Positions 27,027 through 36,011 of a DNA stretch of 64,000 nt are shown here, piece by piece. A program made the translations under genes and the position numbers. The stretch is from an uncultured Methylococcaceae bacterium (GTDB taxonomy: Bacteria; Pseudomonadota; Gammaproteobacteria; Methylococcales; Methylomonadaceae), in the NCBI GenBank assembly GCA_903917345.1, contig CAIXAE010000045.1, forward strand, positions 1 to 64,000, in the 5' to 3' direction. Within the stretch, counting starts at the first letter, position 1; every line of letters starts with the position of its first letter. The notes beneath the pieces were generated by a model. The model saw only the letters and a program-made list of their open reading frames with translations. It searched no databases and was not told the origin of the DNA.

Positions 27027-30000
27027 ATGTTTGATCAAATAGTATCTTTTCTCACCGGCGATGCCGGCTGGATGCCCCATGGTTTTTGTATACGCTGGAC
27101 GCCTAGCTTAGTCTGGATGTACGCCTTATCAGATAGCTTAATTACGCTCGTTTATTATGCCATCCCCATCACCTTGGCTTTTCTGGTCATGCGCAGTAAA
27201 GAGCAGCGCTTTAAGACGATGTTCGTGCTGTTTTGTGTGTTTATTGGGCTTTGTGGGACCTCACATTTACTATCGATAGTCTTACTCTGGCAACCCCTTT
27301 ACTGGTTAGACGCCAGTGTAAAACTCATAACCGCCCTGTTCTCAGTAGCCGCATTAATCTCACTACTGCACTATAAACAGCAAATAATTAAAATAATAGA
27401 CATTGCTGATGACTATAAACAGACGGAGTTAGTGCACTTTATTCTAAACAAGACCCCTTTCTTATTAGCCTATTGGGATAAGAATCAAATCAATCAATAC
27501 AGTAACTCAACGTTTGATCTTTGGTTTAACAAATCAAATACAAAAGTGTCCGGCAAGCACATAGAAAAAGTTATCGGCAAGGAACTGTATACGCAAAACT
27601 TACCCCTGATTAAAAAGGTTCTGGACGGATTACCGCAAGAGTTTATCCGTCCCATGCAGAATCGGAACACGGGGGAAAATATGCTCATTCAGATTAGCTA
27701 TATCCCCCATATTATTGCGCACCAAAAAGTAATCGGCTTTTATATGATAGGGACAGACATCTCTATGCATGAACAGCTCATTGAAAATAAATTACAGAAC
27801 ACCGCCATCTTTGAGACTTTATCTAGAGGCATCATAATCACTGGCCCCGATAAACGCATCACTTACGTCAATAAAGCGGTAACAAGGAATACAGGGTATT
27901 CCTTACACGATATGAAAGGTCAATTCTGTTCCATTTTACAAGGACCAGACACGGATCCCCAGACCGTCATAGAAATGCGAGAGGCCCTTAATAAACAGCA
28001 AGCCTTTAACTGTGAAATTCTTAATTACCGAAAAGACGGTGTTAAATTTTGGAATGAACTAAGTATCGCACCTATTTTTGATCGACAAGGTCAGTTGACA
28101 CAGTTTGTATCCTTCCAGACCGATATTACTGAACGAAAACTTCAAGAACAGCAAAGTGCCTTTATGAAGGCTATTATTGCCAGATCCCCAGACCTTATTT
28201 CTATGGCTGATATGCAAGGCAATATTCGCTATATGAACATGGCGGGTAGCGATATGGTGGGCTTAACTAACCAGCAAGCCAACACATTACACATTAAAGA
28301 CTTCCTTTTTAAGAAAGATTTTGCGGATATGACGAATAACATTATTCCGATTGCCTTAACAGATGGTATCTGGCAAGGAGAAACCTATCTACGCCATCAA
28401 GATGGCCATAAAATTCCTACCCAACAAGTTATTCTCTCTCATGTTAATGATCAAAACATAACACCTTTTATTTCTACCATCATGAAAGACATCTCCCTCG
28501 CTAAACAACATGAGCAAGACTTAATGATGGCGGTGGAAAAAGCAAAACAGTTTGCACAGGCTAAGTCTGAGTTTTTAAGCAATATGTCTCACGAGATCCG
28601 TACCCCAATGAATGCGATTTTGGGCTTCTCTGATCTGGCGTTATTAGAGCACTTCCCTAGCAAGGCACAGGACTACTTTACTAAAATTAATGTAGCCTCG
28701 ACCCATTTGCTAGGAATTTTGAATGATATTTTGGATTATTCAAAATTAGAAGCGGGGGCCACACAGTTATCACTGACGCCTTTTAATCTACAGGCTATTA
28801 AGCAACACTTATTACTGCTTTTTACCGATATCAATGAAGCTAACAACAATCTCTTTACGATTACGTTTGCCCCTGATGTGCCAGATGGCTTGATAGGCGA
28901 CTCACTCAGAATCCAGCAGATACTCATCAATCTAGTAGCCAATGCCAGTAAGTTTACGCATAACGGCTCGGTTAATTTGCATATCAGTCTGCAAGAAATG
29001 CTATCTGATCAAGTCCGATTGCAGTTTAGTGTAAAGGATACCGGCATTGGTATGACGAAAGAAGAGATTGCCAAAATTTTATCCCCGTTTACACAAGCGG
29101 ATGAAAGTATTAGTCGACAATTTGGGGGGACTGGACTGGGGTTATCGATTAATGAACGATTAATGGGCTTAATGAACAGTGAATTAAAAATCGACAGTGA
29201 ACCGGGGGCCGGAAGTACATTCTATTTTGATTTATGTTTAAAGCCTTGTGCTGAGGAAATAATCGACAAGGACAAGGACAAGGACAAGGACAATTATACC
29301 GTCTTTCCTGATAACAAACAAGTACTTATTGGCGCAAATATACTATTAGTAGAAGACAATATCTTTAATCAACAAGTCATAGCGGCATTTCTTAAGTTAG
29401 AGAAAATCACTTATAAAATAGCTCAGAATGGTGCGGATGCCCTAAAGGCTTTGGAGAAAGAAGACTTCGATTTAGTATTAATGGACATCAATATGCCGGT
29501 GATGGATGGATATACCGCGACGCGTGAGATTAAGCGCCAAGCCCAATATAGCGCTCTCCCCATTATTGCCCTATCCGCTGCGGTTACTGAAGATGAACAA
29601 CAAGAATCATTAGCGGCCGGCATGGTAGGCTTTATCGAAAAACCAATCATGCCTGCCAAATTAATCGCCACATTATGTCAACATTTAACCCCTAAAACCC
29701 TAATCAACGAACAGAAATCCACTCTTAAGGCCGAGCAAAGCACCTTCGACGAGACCGAAACGTCAGCGCTGCCCTTTCAACTAGATATTAGCTATTTAAA
29801 AGCACTGGTCGGTGATGATGCGGCTACGATAAGCACCTTTTTAAGTTACTTTATGGTCGCCGGTACCGAATCGAGTCTAGCCATCATTGCCGCTATACCT
29901 GCCGGTTTATGTCAAGATGCCCGTAAAGCCGCCCATAAATTAAAACCCTCCGCTTACAGTATTGGCGCTACACAATTGGGTGATGTTTGTGCCGAAGTAG

Positions 30001-30107
30001 AAGCCGCCGGTAAAGCCGATGATATTGATACGCTTGAAGCCCTATTACCCAAGTTTGAACATGAATGGGCTTTGGTTAAAGCCTATATTCAAGCGCGGCC
30101 TACATGA
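27027..30107 (+). CDS. Ethylene-receptor-like hybrid histidine kinase with Hpt domain
   Basis: This 1026-residue protein begins with a three-helix membrane domain aligning with ETR1 at a constant offset of 11: Asp36, Tyr43, Ile46, Pro47, Ile73, Cys76 and His80 for ETR1 Asp25, Tyr32, Ile35, Pro36, Ile62, Cys65 and His69 (YYAIP, LCGTSHLL). Then PAS (135-245), LOV-like PAS (255-375; Cys301 in FCSILQGPDTD), PAS (380-500), HisKA with His522, HATPase (GGTGLGLSI), a receiver with Asp820, and an Hpt domain with His970 (AAHKLKPSAYS). All phosphorelay residues look present, so the relay can run His to Asp to His inside one protein. A Lys-Asp linker made by (GACAAG)4 joins kinase and receiver. The stop overlaps the next gene's start (ATGA), showing translational coupling. 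Confidence 0.93.
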   Translation: MFDQIVSFLTGDAGWMPHGFCIRWTPSLVWMYALSDSLITLVYYAIPITLAFLVMRSKEQRFKTMFVLFCVFIGLCGTSHLLSIVLLWQPLYWLDASVKLITALFSVAALISLLHYKQQIIKIIDIADDYKQTELVHFILNKTPFLLAYWDKNQINQYSNSTFDLWFNKSNTKVSGKHIEKVIGKELYTQNLPLIKKVLDGLPQEFIRPMQNRNTGENMLIQISYIPHIIAHQKVIGFYMIGTDISMHEQLIENKLQNTAIFETLSRGIIITGPDKRITYVNKAVTRNTGYSLHDMKGQFCSILQGPDTDPQTVIEMREALNKQQAFNCEILNYRKDGVKFWNELSIAPIFDRQGQLTQFVSFQTDITERKLQEQQSAFMKAIIARSPDLISMADMQGNIRYMNMAGSDMVGLTNQQANTLHIKDFLFKKDFADMTNNIIPIALTDGIWQGETYLRHQDGHKIPTQQVILSHVNDQNITPFISTIMKDISLAKQHEQDLMMAVEKAKQFAQAKSEFLSNMSHEIRTPMNAILGFSDLALLEHFPSKAQDYFTKINVASTHLLGILNDILDYSKLEAGATQLSLTPFNLQAIKQHLLLLFTDINEANNNLFTITFAPDVPDGLIGDSLRIQQILINLVANASKFTHNGSVNLHISLQEMLSDQVRLQFSVKDTGIGMTKEEIAKILSPFTQADESISRQFGGTGLGLSINERLMGLMNSELKIDSEPGAGSTFYFDLCLKPCAEEIIDKDKDKDKDNYTVFPDNKQVLIGANILLVEDNIFNQQVIAAFLKLEKITYKIAQNGADALKALEKEDFDLVLMDINMPVMDGYTATREIKRQAQYSALPIIALSAAVTEDEQQESLAAGMVGFIEKPIMPAKLIATLCQHLTPKTLINEQKSTLKAEQSTFDETETSALPFQLDISYLKALVGDDAATISTFLSYFMVAGTESSLAIIAAIPAGLCQDARKAAHKLKPSAYSIGATQLGDVCAEVEAAGKADDIDTLEALLPKFEHEWALVKAYIQARPT
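29265..29292 (+). repeat. (GACAAG)4 in-frame hexanucleotide repeat
   Basis: Four GACAAG units plus a partial fifth encode a charged (Asp-Lys)n linker between the HATPase and receiver domains. Copy-number change would alter linker length without shifting the frame. Confidence 0.85.
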
Positions 30108-32188
30108 GTCAGTTAACTACAATGTTCAGTCACGTATTTAAACGACGCAACTTAGATGAAGATAAACTTGAGGACAGTGAATTACGCTGGAAATTCGCCC
30201 TAGAAGGCGCCGGTGATGGGGTATGGGATTGGAATATAGCAACAGATCAAGCGGTGTATTCCACCCGTTGGAAGGAGATGTTGGGCTACGCTGAAGACGA
30301 CATTCTACCCACTAATGATGAATGGAAGCGTCGTATTCATCCCGAGGATCGAGCTATGGTGGGGGACACCATGCAAACTTATCTTAAAGGCACGATCCCC
30401 AGTTACCGAGTGGAGTATCGCTTAAAATGTAAAGACGACTCCTATAAATGGATATTGGGACGCGGCATGATCGTTAAGCGTGATCCGCAAGGTTACCCTC
30501 TGCGCATGATAGGCACCCATACCGATATTACAACCCTCAAAGAAGCGGAACACATCTTATTACGCGACAAAGAAAACGCAGCACTGATTGACTCCATTAA
30601 AACAGACAAGCTCACTAAGCGCACTCAAGAATTGGCGCTTATCACCCAGCGCTTTCAAACCACTTTTGAGTACGCCCCTATCGGGGTAGTGAATTTTTCA
30701 TCCGATAGTCGCATAGAAAACGTCAATCAACGTTTTTGTCATTTTCTGGGTTATAAGCGAGATGAATTACTGGGCATGAACTTGGCACAATTAATTTATA
30801 GTGATGACCAGGCGAATGCCTTTGATAACATCAACCAACTACTCACCTCAGAGTGGTCAAACTTTGATATAGAGCACCGATATGTTCGTAAGGATGGCTT
30901 ACTTGTTTGGGCGCACATCACCGTTAAGCTGATGAGTACCGAAGATGGGCAACCGGATTACTTTATCAAAATTGTTGAAGATATCACCGAGCGAAAAAAT
31001 AAAGATGCGCAATTAGTAGCGGCTAAAGAACATGCTGAACAGTTAGCGAAAACAAAAACACTGTTTTTAGCTAATATGTCACATGAGATTCGTACGCCTA
31101 TGAATGCGATCTTAGGGTTTTCTGATTTAGCGTTATTAGAACCTTTCCCCAGTAAAGCCCAAGCCTATTTCAGCAAAATCAATGAAGCCTCGAAACATCT
31201 GTTATCCATTTTAAATGATATTTTGGATTTCTCAAAAATGGAAGAAGGCGCTACCCAACTTAAACTGGCTCCCTTCAATCTACACGTTATTGAACAGCAT
31301 TTAATGCTCTTATTTACAGATATCATTGAGAGCAAGAACAACCAATTAACGATTACTTTTTCACCAGATGTCCCTAACTTACTGATAGGGGATGCGCTTA
31401 GAATTCAGCAAGTCCTCATTAACTTATTGGCCAACGCGTGTAAGTTTACGCAAGATGGTTCGATCAATCTAACCATCAATGTACTTGAAAGACACGCAGG
31501 TCAAGCTCGCTTACTCTTTAAAGTAACAGACTCGGGCATTGGCATGTCGGCAGAAGAGATTGCCAAAATATTAACGCCCTTTACACAAGCGGATGAGAGC
31601 ATTAGTCGACGCTATGGTGGTACGGGTCTTGGTTTATCAATATGTGATCGCTTGCTCAATTTAATGGGCAGTGAGTTACGTATAGACAGTACGCTGGATG
31701 TGGGCAGTCAATTTTATTTTGAGCTGTGTCTAGACGTGTGTACTGATGAACAGATCGCCGAAGAATCCGCTAAAACTGTAACTACCCCTGCCCCCGTTAT
31801 CAGTGATAAAGAGGCACTTATAGGGTCACACTTATTACTCGTTGAAGATAATGTATTCAATCAACAAGTCATACAGGCGTTTCTTAAGTTACAAGGCATC
31901 ACATTTGTAACAGCCAATAACGGCGTAGAAGCCTTAGAAGAAATTGAAAAAGCAGACTTTGATCTGGTATTAATGGACATCAATATGCCCGTGATGGATG
32001 GCTATACCGCCACCCGTGAGATTAAACAACAAGCGCGTTATGCCGATTTACCTATTATCGCCCTCTCTGCAGCGGTAACCCCCGATGAGCAAGAAGACTG
32101 TATAGCGGCGGGCATGATTGATTTTATAGAAAAACCCATCGTCCCCGCCAAGCTCATTAGCGTTCTGAATAAATATTTAAAAAAATAA
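30104..32188 (+). CDS. PAS-PAS hybrid histidine kinase with receiver
   Basis: This 694-residue soluble protein has a PAS_3-type domain (about 25-150, EGAGDGVWDWNI, IHPEDR), a second PAS (about 185-305), HisKA with His327 in MSHEIRTPMNA, HATPase (GGTGLGLSI) and a receiver with Asp625 (LMDINMP). Its kinase and receiver closely resemble those of the upstream ethylene-receptor-like kinase, pointing to duplication. It lacks an Hpt, so it may pass phosphate to the Hpt (His970) of its neighbour. The start overlaps the upstream stop by 4 bp, so the two are probably made together and may form heteromers. Confidence 0.93.
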   Translation: MSQLTTMFSHVFKRRNLDEDKLEDSELRWKFALEGAGDGVWDWNIATDQAVYSTRWKEMLGYAEDDILPTNDEWKRRIHPEDRAMVGDTMQTYLKGTIPSYRVEYRLKCKDDSYKWILGRGMIVKRDPQGYPLRMIGTHTDITTLKEAEHILLRDKENAALIDSIKTDKLTKRTQELALITQRFQTTFEYAPIGVVNFSSDSRIENVNQRFCHFLGYKRDELLGMNLAQLIYSDDQANAFDNINQLLTSEWSNFDIEHRYVRKDGLLVWAHITVKLMSTEDGQPDYFIKIVEDITERKNKDAQLVAAKEHAEQLAKTKTLFLANMSHEIRTPMNAILGFSDLALLEPFPSKAQAYFSKINEASKHLLSILNDILDFSKMEEGATQLKLAPFNLHVIEQHLMLLFTDIIESKNNQLTITFSPDVPNLLIGDALRIQQVLINLLANACKFTQDGSINLTINVLERHAGQARLLFKVTDSGIGMSAEEIAKILTPFTQADESISRRYGGTGLGLSICDRLLNLMGSELRIDSTLDVGSQFYFELCLDVCTDEQIAEESAKTVTTPAPVISDKEALIGSHLLLVEDNVFNQQVIQAFLKLQGITFVTANNGVEALEEIEKADFDLVLMDINMPVMDGYTATREIKQQARYADLPIIALSAAVTPDEQEDCIAAGMIDFIEKPIVPAKLISVLNKYLKK

Positions 32189-32191
32189 CAG

Positions 32192-32262
32192 CCCACGGTT
32201 TACATGTGGGATCTTAGCAAGTGAATTGAGTCACTTGCTAAGTCTTAATACCCACTATTAAG
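32192..32262. terminator. Triple-hairpin bidirectional terminator
   Basis: Three inverted repeats fill the gap between convergent genes: CCCAC/GTGGG (32192-32210), a perfect 12-bp stem CTTAGCAAGTGA with a 6-base loop (32213-32242), and CTTAATA/TATTAAG (32244-32262, touching the siaC stop). The middle stem is strong but has only a short T-run either side. It most likely ends transcription from both sides. Confidence 0.6.
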
Positions 32263-32647
32263 CTGTTTCTGAGATCGGCACCGCATTAAATTCTAATTCA
32301 AGAAATTCTTCTTTAATATCATAGCCAAACTCTAAGCTGGTTAAGTCTTCTTCATCATGGTACCAGTTTAATATGACCGTGTTTCCATTTTGTCCGGCTT
32401 CGTTTAGCAAGCCAAATAAACGAAATAACATTTTAGTCGCCGCACTATTAAAGTAAGTTAAATCGACATCAAAGGTAATGGTTTCATCTGAAATGGAATC
32501 TAAATAAGAACTCACCTTCTCTAATAAAGGATTAAAAAAACTGGCTGCATTCTCAGGATAAGCTTCACCTTTTAAACTCAAATGATGCGTGGCAAAGTTG
32601 AAATTAACTTCGGGTGTTAATGAGGTACGAGCAAAATAATAAATCAT
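32258..32647 (-). CDS. siaC: SiaC-family regulatory phosphoprotein (DUF1987)
   Basis: The 129-residue protein matches SiaC in length, with a small alpha/beta fold resembling anti-sigma antagonists. Ser68 in LTYFNSAATK lies where Thr68 of Pseudomonas SiaC is phosphorylated. In that system the unphosphorylated form binds and activates the diguanylate cyclase SiaD. No siaD follows here, but several GGDEF proteins are encoded nearby. It is the last gene of a three-gene minus-strand set, 8 bp after siaB. Confidence 0.85.
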   Translation of the reverse strand: MIYYFARTSLTPEVNFNFATHHLSLKGEAYPENAASFFNPLLEKVSSYLDSISDETITFDVDLTYFNSAATKMLFRLFGLLNEAGQNGNTVILNWYHDEEDLTSLEFGYDIKEEFLELEFNAVPISETA

Positions 32648-32655
32648 AGTGATTC

Positions 32656-33225
32656 CTAGATAGTTACTTTAAGAAAAAAATGTGCGAGTTCAACACCCTC
32701 CACTCTACATTCAGCAGGAGTAATTGAATATTCGATGGGTTTACTGGCATCCCTTGCAATGGTTAATAAGCCTAAGCCTGCGCCTTTACTGATGGCGTCT
32801 TCTGTTTCGTGTTGGTCATTTTTAAGCTGTTCACGATAGGCCTTTCTAATATCTTCCATGGTCATATTAAGTAAAGGGTCTAGCTTGGTTTTAATGTGTT
32901 CTATATATTCACTTTTAATTAAGTTGCCGCACACAATAAAGTAGCTATCCTCTATTGTACCCACTGCAATAGCCGCTGATTTCCCTTCATCAACTGACGA
33001 TATATCCGGCGAATAATGCAAAGCGTTTTGTGTCATTTCAATAAAGCTAGAAAATAACTTTTTCGCCTTCTGAGGCGAGTCCACGTGTGCATCTTCCTTT
33101 AAGCGTTGCTTTAAAGAATCACCCATTGTAAGAATGACGTTCTGGGTAATCTGACCGTTGTAATAAAATAAGATGCCGTTTAGATCGGCATTATCCCGAA
33201 ACATATTAAAAATATTTAATTCCAT
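32656..33225 (-). CDS. siaB: SiaB-family protein kinase
   Basis: I chose ATG 33225 (189 residues) because it is preceded by GGAACGG, starts 10 bp after the siaA stop, and gives a typical family N-terminus (NIFNMFRDNADLNGILFYY). The open frame extends to 33348 but would overlap siaA by over 100 bp. ATP-binding features are the N-box EMTQNALHYSP and G-box GAGLGLLTIARDA. In the Pseudomonas precedent SiaB phosphorylates SiaC and SiaA removes the phosphate. The gene order siaA-siaB-siaC is kept. Confidence 0.85.
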   Translation of the reverse strand: MELNIFNMFRDNADLNGILFYYNGQITQNVILTMGDSLKQRLKEDAHVDSPQKAKKLFSSFIEMTQNALHYSPDISSVDEGKSAAIAVGTIEDSYFIVCGNLIKSEYIEHIKTKLDPLLNMTMEDIRKAYREQLKNDQHETEDAISKGAGLGLLTIARDASKPIEYSITPAECRVEGVELAHFFLKVTI

Positions 33226-33235
33226 GACCGTTCCA

Positions 33236-34465
33236 TTAAACTCTAAACCCAAAAAAGCAGACATCATCTCGTCTGCGCTGAGACCCTTGATATTCATAAA
33301 AAGTATCCAAGAATAAGGTGCATTGTTGTGACATAGGCTTTTCAACATGTGCTAACAGTTGATTTAAGGTGCGCTGTTTACCAAATGCAATATTGCGGGG
33401 CCCACCGATCTGATCAATAATCCCATCAGTGGTGATGTACACACATAACCCTTCTGTCAAAGGCACTGTTTTATTAGTCCACTTAAAATCCATCGGTGTA
33501 TCCACATAGCCCACACCTTTTTTATCGCCCTCGATAATCGTGGTACTTTTATCGGCTGGGTTAATCAGCAACAACGGTGTTTTGGCCCCCGCGAACGTTA
33601 TTTGCTGGGCATTTAAATCGATCCAACAAAACGCCGTATCCATACCGTCATCAGAGTCATTACTGTCAATATCAATCCATTCATCTTTTTTTTGATTCGA
33701 TGCAACACTGATTTGGCCCAAGGCCGTTTTTACTTTTTGATTCATTGATATCAGTGCAGTCGCTGGATCATGGCGATTATCTTCTAATAAAATATGATCT
33801 AAAAAAGAGGCCATGATCAAGGTCATGAAAGCGCCAGGTACGCCATGCCCCGTACAATCGATCAAGGCCAGAAAGAAACCATCTGCAAACTTCTTACAAA
33901 AATAGTAATCACCACCGACTTTGTCACGTGGCTCCCAATGAATAAAATAATCCTGCATGCAATCACGCATGTCTTCACGAGAAGATCTCAAAAACGAGGT
34001 TTGAATCACACTGGCGTAATTAATACTTTCCATCACGATGCGATTTTTCTCTGCTTGCATCTCAGAAATCTTCCGCATAACCGCTTCACCAGTCCCTACA
34101 CCTAAATAACGCCCTTGTTCATCGGTGATAATAAAACCACTCTTTAATGCGGTACTGCCTTCTTCAGCGACTTTAAACGAGAGATCTTGTATCGACATGT
34201 TCTCACTGACTATGAGCGAGACGGGCTCAATAAACTCAATACAGGTTTTTTTGGCGTACAGTTCTTTACGAAAGGGTTTTGATATTTCGTCCATATAGGT
34301 ACTGCGATTGATTAAACCTTTGGGTAGGCCCTCATCCACCACGGGTAAAGAAATGATGCCCGCATTTTCAGATAACACGAGGAGTACATCGTTTCCATAG
34401 AAACTGGGTGAAACACTAGGACAACTGATCAGTAATTCTCGTACGGTGTTTTGACTTTCAAACAT
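33236..34465 (-). CDS. siaA: SiaA-like PP2C/SpoIIE phosphatase with N-terminal CBS-like domain
   Basis: This 409-residue protein has residues about 1-130 resembling a CBS pair (VLSENAGIISLPVVDEGLPKGLINR; FIITDEQGRYLGVGTGE). A short coil and a SpoIIE-type phosphatase follow (about 150-405; RDKVGGDYYFC, ALIDCTGHGVPGAFMTLIM, metal-binding Asp in each). The family's Pseudomonas member has a membrane HAMP input instead; here the input is soluble and may bind adenosyl ligands. It heads the siaABC set and should dephosphorylate SiaC. Ligand binding by the CBS part is inference. Confidence 0.88.
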   Translation of the reverse strand: MFESQNTVRELLISCPSVSPSFYGNDVLLVLSENAGIISLPVVDEGLPKGLINRSTYMDEISKPFRKELYAKKTCIEFIEPVSLIVSENMSIQDLSFKVAEEGSTALKSGFIITDEQGRYLGVGTGEAVMRKISEMQAEKNRIVMESINYASVIQTSFLRSSREDMRDCMQDYFIHWEPRDKVGGDYYFCKKFADGFFLALIDCTGHGVPGAFMTLIMASFLDHILLEDNRHDPATALISMNQKVKTALGQISVASNQKKDEWIDIDSNDSDDGMDTAFCWIDLNAQQITFAGAKTPLLLINPADKSTTIIEGDKKGVGYVDTPMDFKWTNKTVPLTEGLCVYITTDGIIDQIGGPRNIAFGKQRTLNQLLAHVEKPMSQQCTLFLDTFYEYQGSQRRRDDVCFFGFRV

Positions 34466-34780
34466 TTGCTGTACCCAAGTAGCTCAAATAAAAACATGTA
34501 AACTACTCATGAAATGTGACGTCTATATGACGTGTATTTTGAGAATTATGACAACGAACCGTAAGGATGAAAAAAATGCACGCGGACAAAAGGCGCCAAA
34601 GCCAATAAGGATAAGCCTTGCGCTTTAAACGTTAAAAGTAACGATTATGACAAAAGGAAAAGGAGTGACGAAAAACCATCGTTTTTCTAAGGATGGATCT
34701 TACCTAAATAGAGACAATACTATTATTATCTTGCACACCCTGGATGTTTGGAGCAAAACACCCAAGATGCGCTCGACAAA
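34466..34780. other. Intergenic region between siaA and a small gene
   Basis: A 315-bp AT-rich gap. It holds two hairpins: CCATC/GATGG around 34677-34697, and a 9-bp stem at 34741-34764 (one G-U pair on the minus strand) just downstream of the small minus-strand gene at 34781. The latter may end that transcript, though it lacks a U-run. The siaA promoter must be near 34466-34600. Confidence 0.5.
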
Positions 34781-35161
34781 TTAAGCCATGGTGTTAATTA
34801 GGGTACCCACAGTGGCACTCGGTGCAGGTGGCGTTACCGCGGTTGCAGTTTGAGTTGCGGTAGGTTTGTTATGTTGTTGATCAGGTAATAAAGCTTCTAA
34901 TGCATCTTGTGCCGCTTTAATGTCACCGGATTGCAAAGCTTTACCCACTTTAGACAAGGCGCTATTAGGATCTTGAGTAATGCCTTTGGGGGCATTAGCA
35001 GAGACGGTATTAAATGCTTGGTTAGCGGCCGCTATACTGCCAGTGGATAACGCACTGCTCAGTTGATTTAAGTTTTGGGTTTGTTGTTGAAAAGCACCGG
35101 TACCGTGAAGCGATGATACGGTCGCTGATGATGCTAGATTTGATACTGAACTGATACTCAT
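34781..35161 (-). CDS. Small Ser/Ala/Gln-rich protein of unknown function
   Basis: The ATG at 35161 has a good ribosome site (AGAGG, 5 bp spacing), so this is probably real. The 126 residues are polar. A weakly repeated helical unit appears twice (LSSALSTGSIAAANQAF; VGKALQSGDIKAAQDAL), then a Pro/Thr/Ala-rich tail. It has no signal peptide or membrane segment. Similar short unannotated proteins with an L-x-x-G-D-x-x-A-A-Q unit occur beside motility genes in other bacteria, in my experience. Its function is not known. Confidence 0.7.
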   Translation of the reverse strand: MSISSVSNLASSATVSSLHGTGAFQQQTQNLNQLSSALSTGSIAAANQAFNTVSANAPKGITQDPNSALSKVGKALQSGDIKAAQDALEALLPDQQHNKPTATQTATAVTPPAPSATVGTLINTMA

Positions 35162-35320
35162 AAATACCTCTTATATATTTTTATATCACTATTTGTTTCC
35201 TTCTCGAAGCTTATCACCCGCAAAAAATATTCAAAGCGGAGAATAGAGGGCATATTTGACCTATTCTCTTAGCTTAAAAAAATAGACATAAGCTCAGAAT
35301 AATACACATTAATTTAGTCC

Positions 35321-35339
35321 GGTTATAAGCCTTATAACC
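35321..35339. repeat. Perfect 9-bp inverted repeat upstream of flaG
   Basis: GGTTATAAG and CTTATAACC flank a single C about 90 bp upstream of the flaG start, followed by TTTT on the plus strand. It may be an operator for flaG or a weak terminator for upstream plus-strand transcription. Confidence 0.5.
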
Positions 35340-35428
35340 TTTTGATTTGAAATAAAAGTAAATAAAGAACTTCCGTCTTTAATGTATTTAGTAGATGCTT
35401 TTTAATCAGCATACTAAAGGTGAGCGTC

Positions 35429-35824
35429 ATGAGTATATCAGCTATCAATAATTCAACTGCTTCGTTAGTTTCTTCTAATGCTAGCCCTGTTGCGACTCCC
35501 ATCAGTAGTGCTCCCAGCATGCCTACTGTTTTAAGTATGCCGACTCCATCAAACACTAACCCGAGTGAACAAGCCGCAGCCCCCGCTTTATCTGACGTTA
35601 ACAGAGCGGTTAAATCACTGAATAACTTTACCAGCGCGCTCAACACGGGGGTATCGTTCAATGTTGACCATAGCTCTGGCACATTAGTGATTCGAATTGT
35701 CGATAATAATACCCAACAGTTAATTCGTCAGATTCCGAGCGAACAAGTTTTAGCTTCTGCGCAGATCATTAGCAATAATACGTCTAGCGCCCAAACCGGT
35801 GTATTAATACATAATATCGCTTAG
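35429..35824 (+). CDS. flaG: FlaG-family flagellar protein
   Basis: This 131-residue protein starts at ATG 35429, which has AAAGGTGAG just upstream; the frame opens at GTG 35420. The C-terminal half carries the FlaG signature (VSFNVDHSSGTLVIRIVDN, then LIRQIPSEQVL). The N-terminal half is a low-complexity Ser/Pro/Thr linker. FlaG proteins affect filament length or flagellin assembly and usually sit beside flagellin and cap genes. Here it is followed only by fliT, with no fliC, fliD or fliS in the window. Confidence 0.88.
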   Translation: MSISAINNSTASLVSSNASPVATPISSAPSMPTVLSMPTPSNTNPSEQAAAPALSDVNRAVKSLNNFTSALNTGVSFNVDHSSGTLVIRIVDNNTQQLIRQIPSEQVLASAQIISNNTSSAQTGVLIHNIA

Positions 35825-36011
35825 CCCTATCCTACCCGTCTCCGCACCCACCTAAATTCAATTACACTGGCGTTTTTCGCCTCTTATTCTACCAATTGAA
35901 TCGGTAGTATTCCTCCTATAATGCTATAAAAAGCAAACATTGCATGTCATATAACCATTTGACAGTGGAATCACTATTGAACACAACTAAACTAACGCCT
36001 AAGGACTCGCT

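Noticed and set aside
33226-33348. Longer siaB start at 33348
   Set aside because: It would overlap siaA by more than 100 bp; ATG 33225 has a ribosome site and a 10-bp gap after siaA.
35332-35682. 116-codon minus-strand frame across flaG
   Set aside because: It lies opposite flaG, which has a clear ribosome site and family signature.
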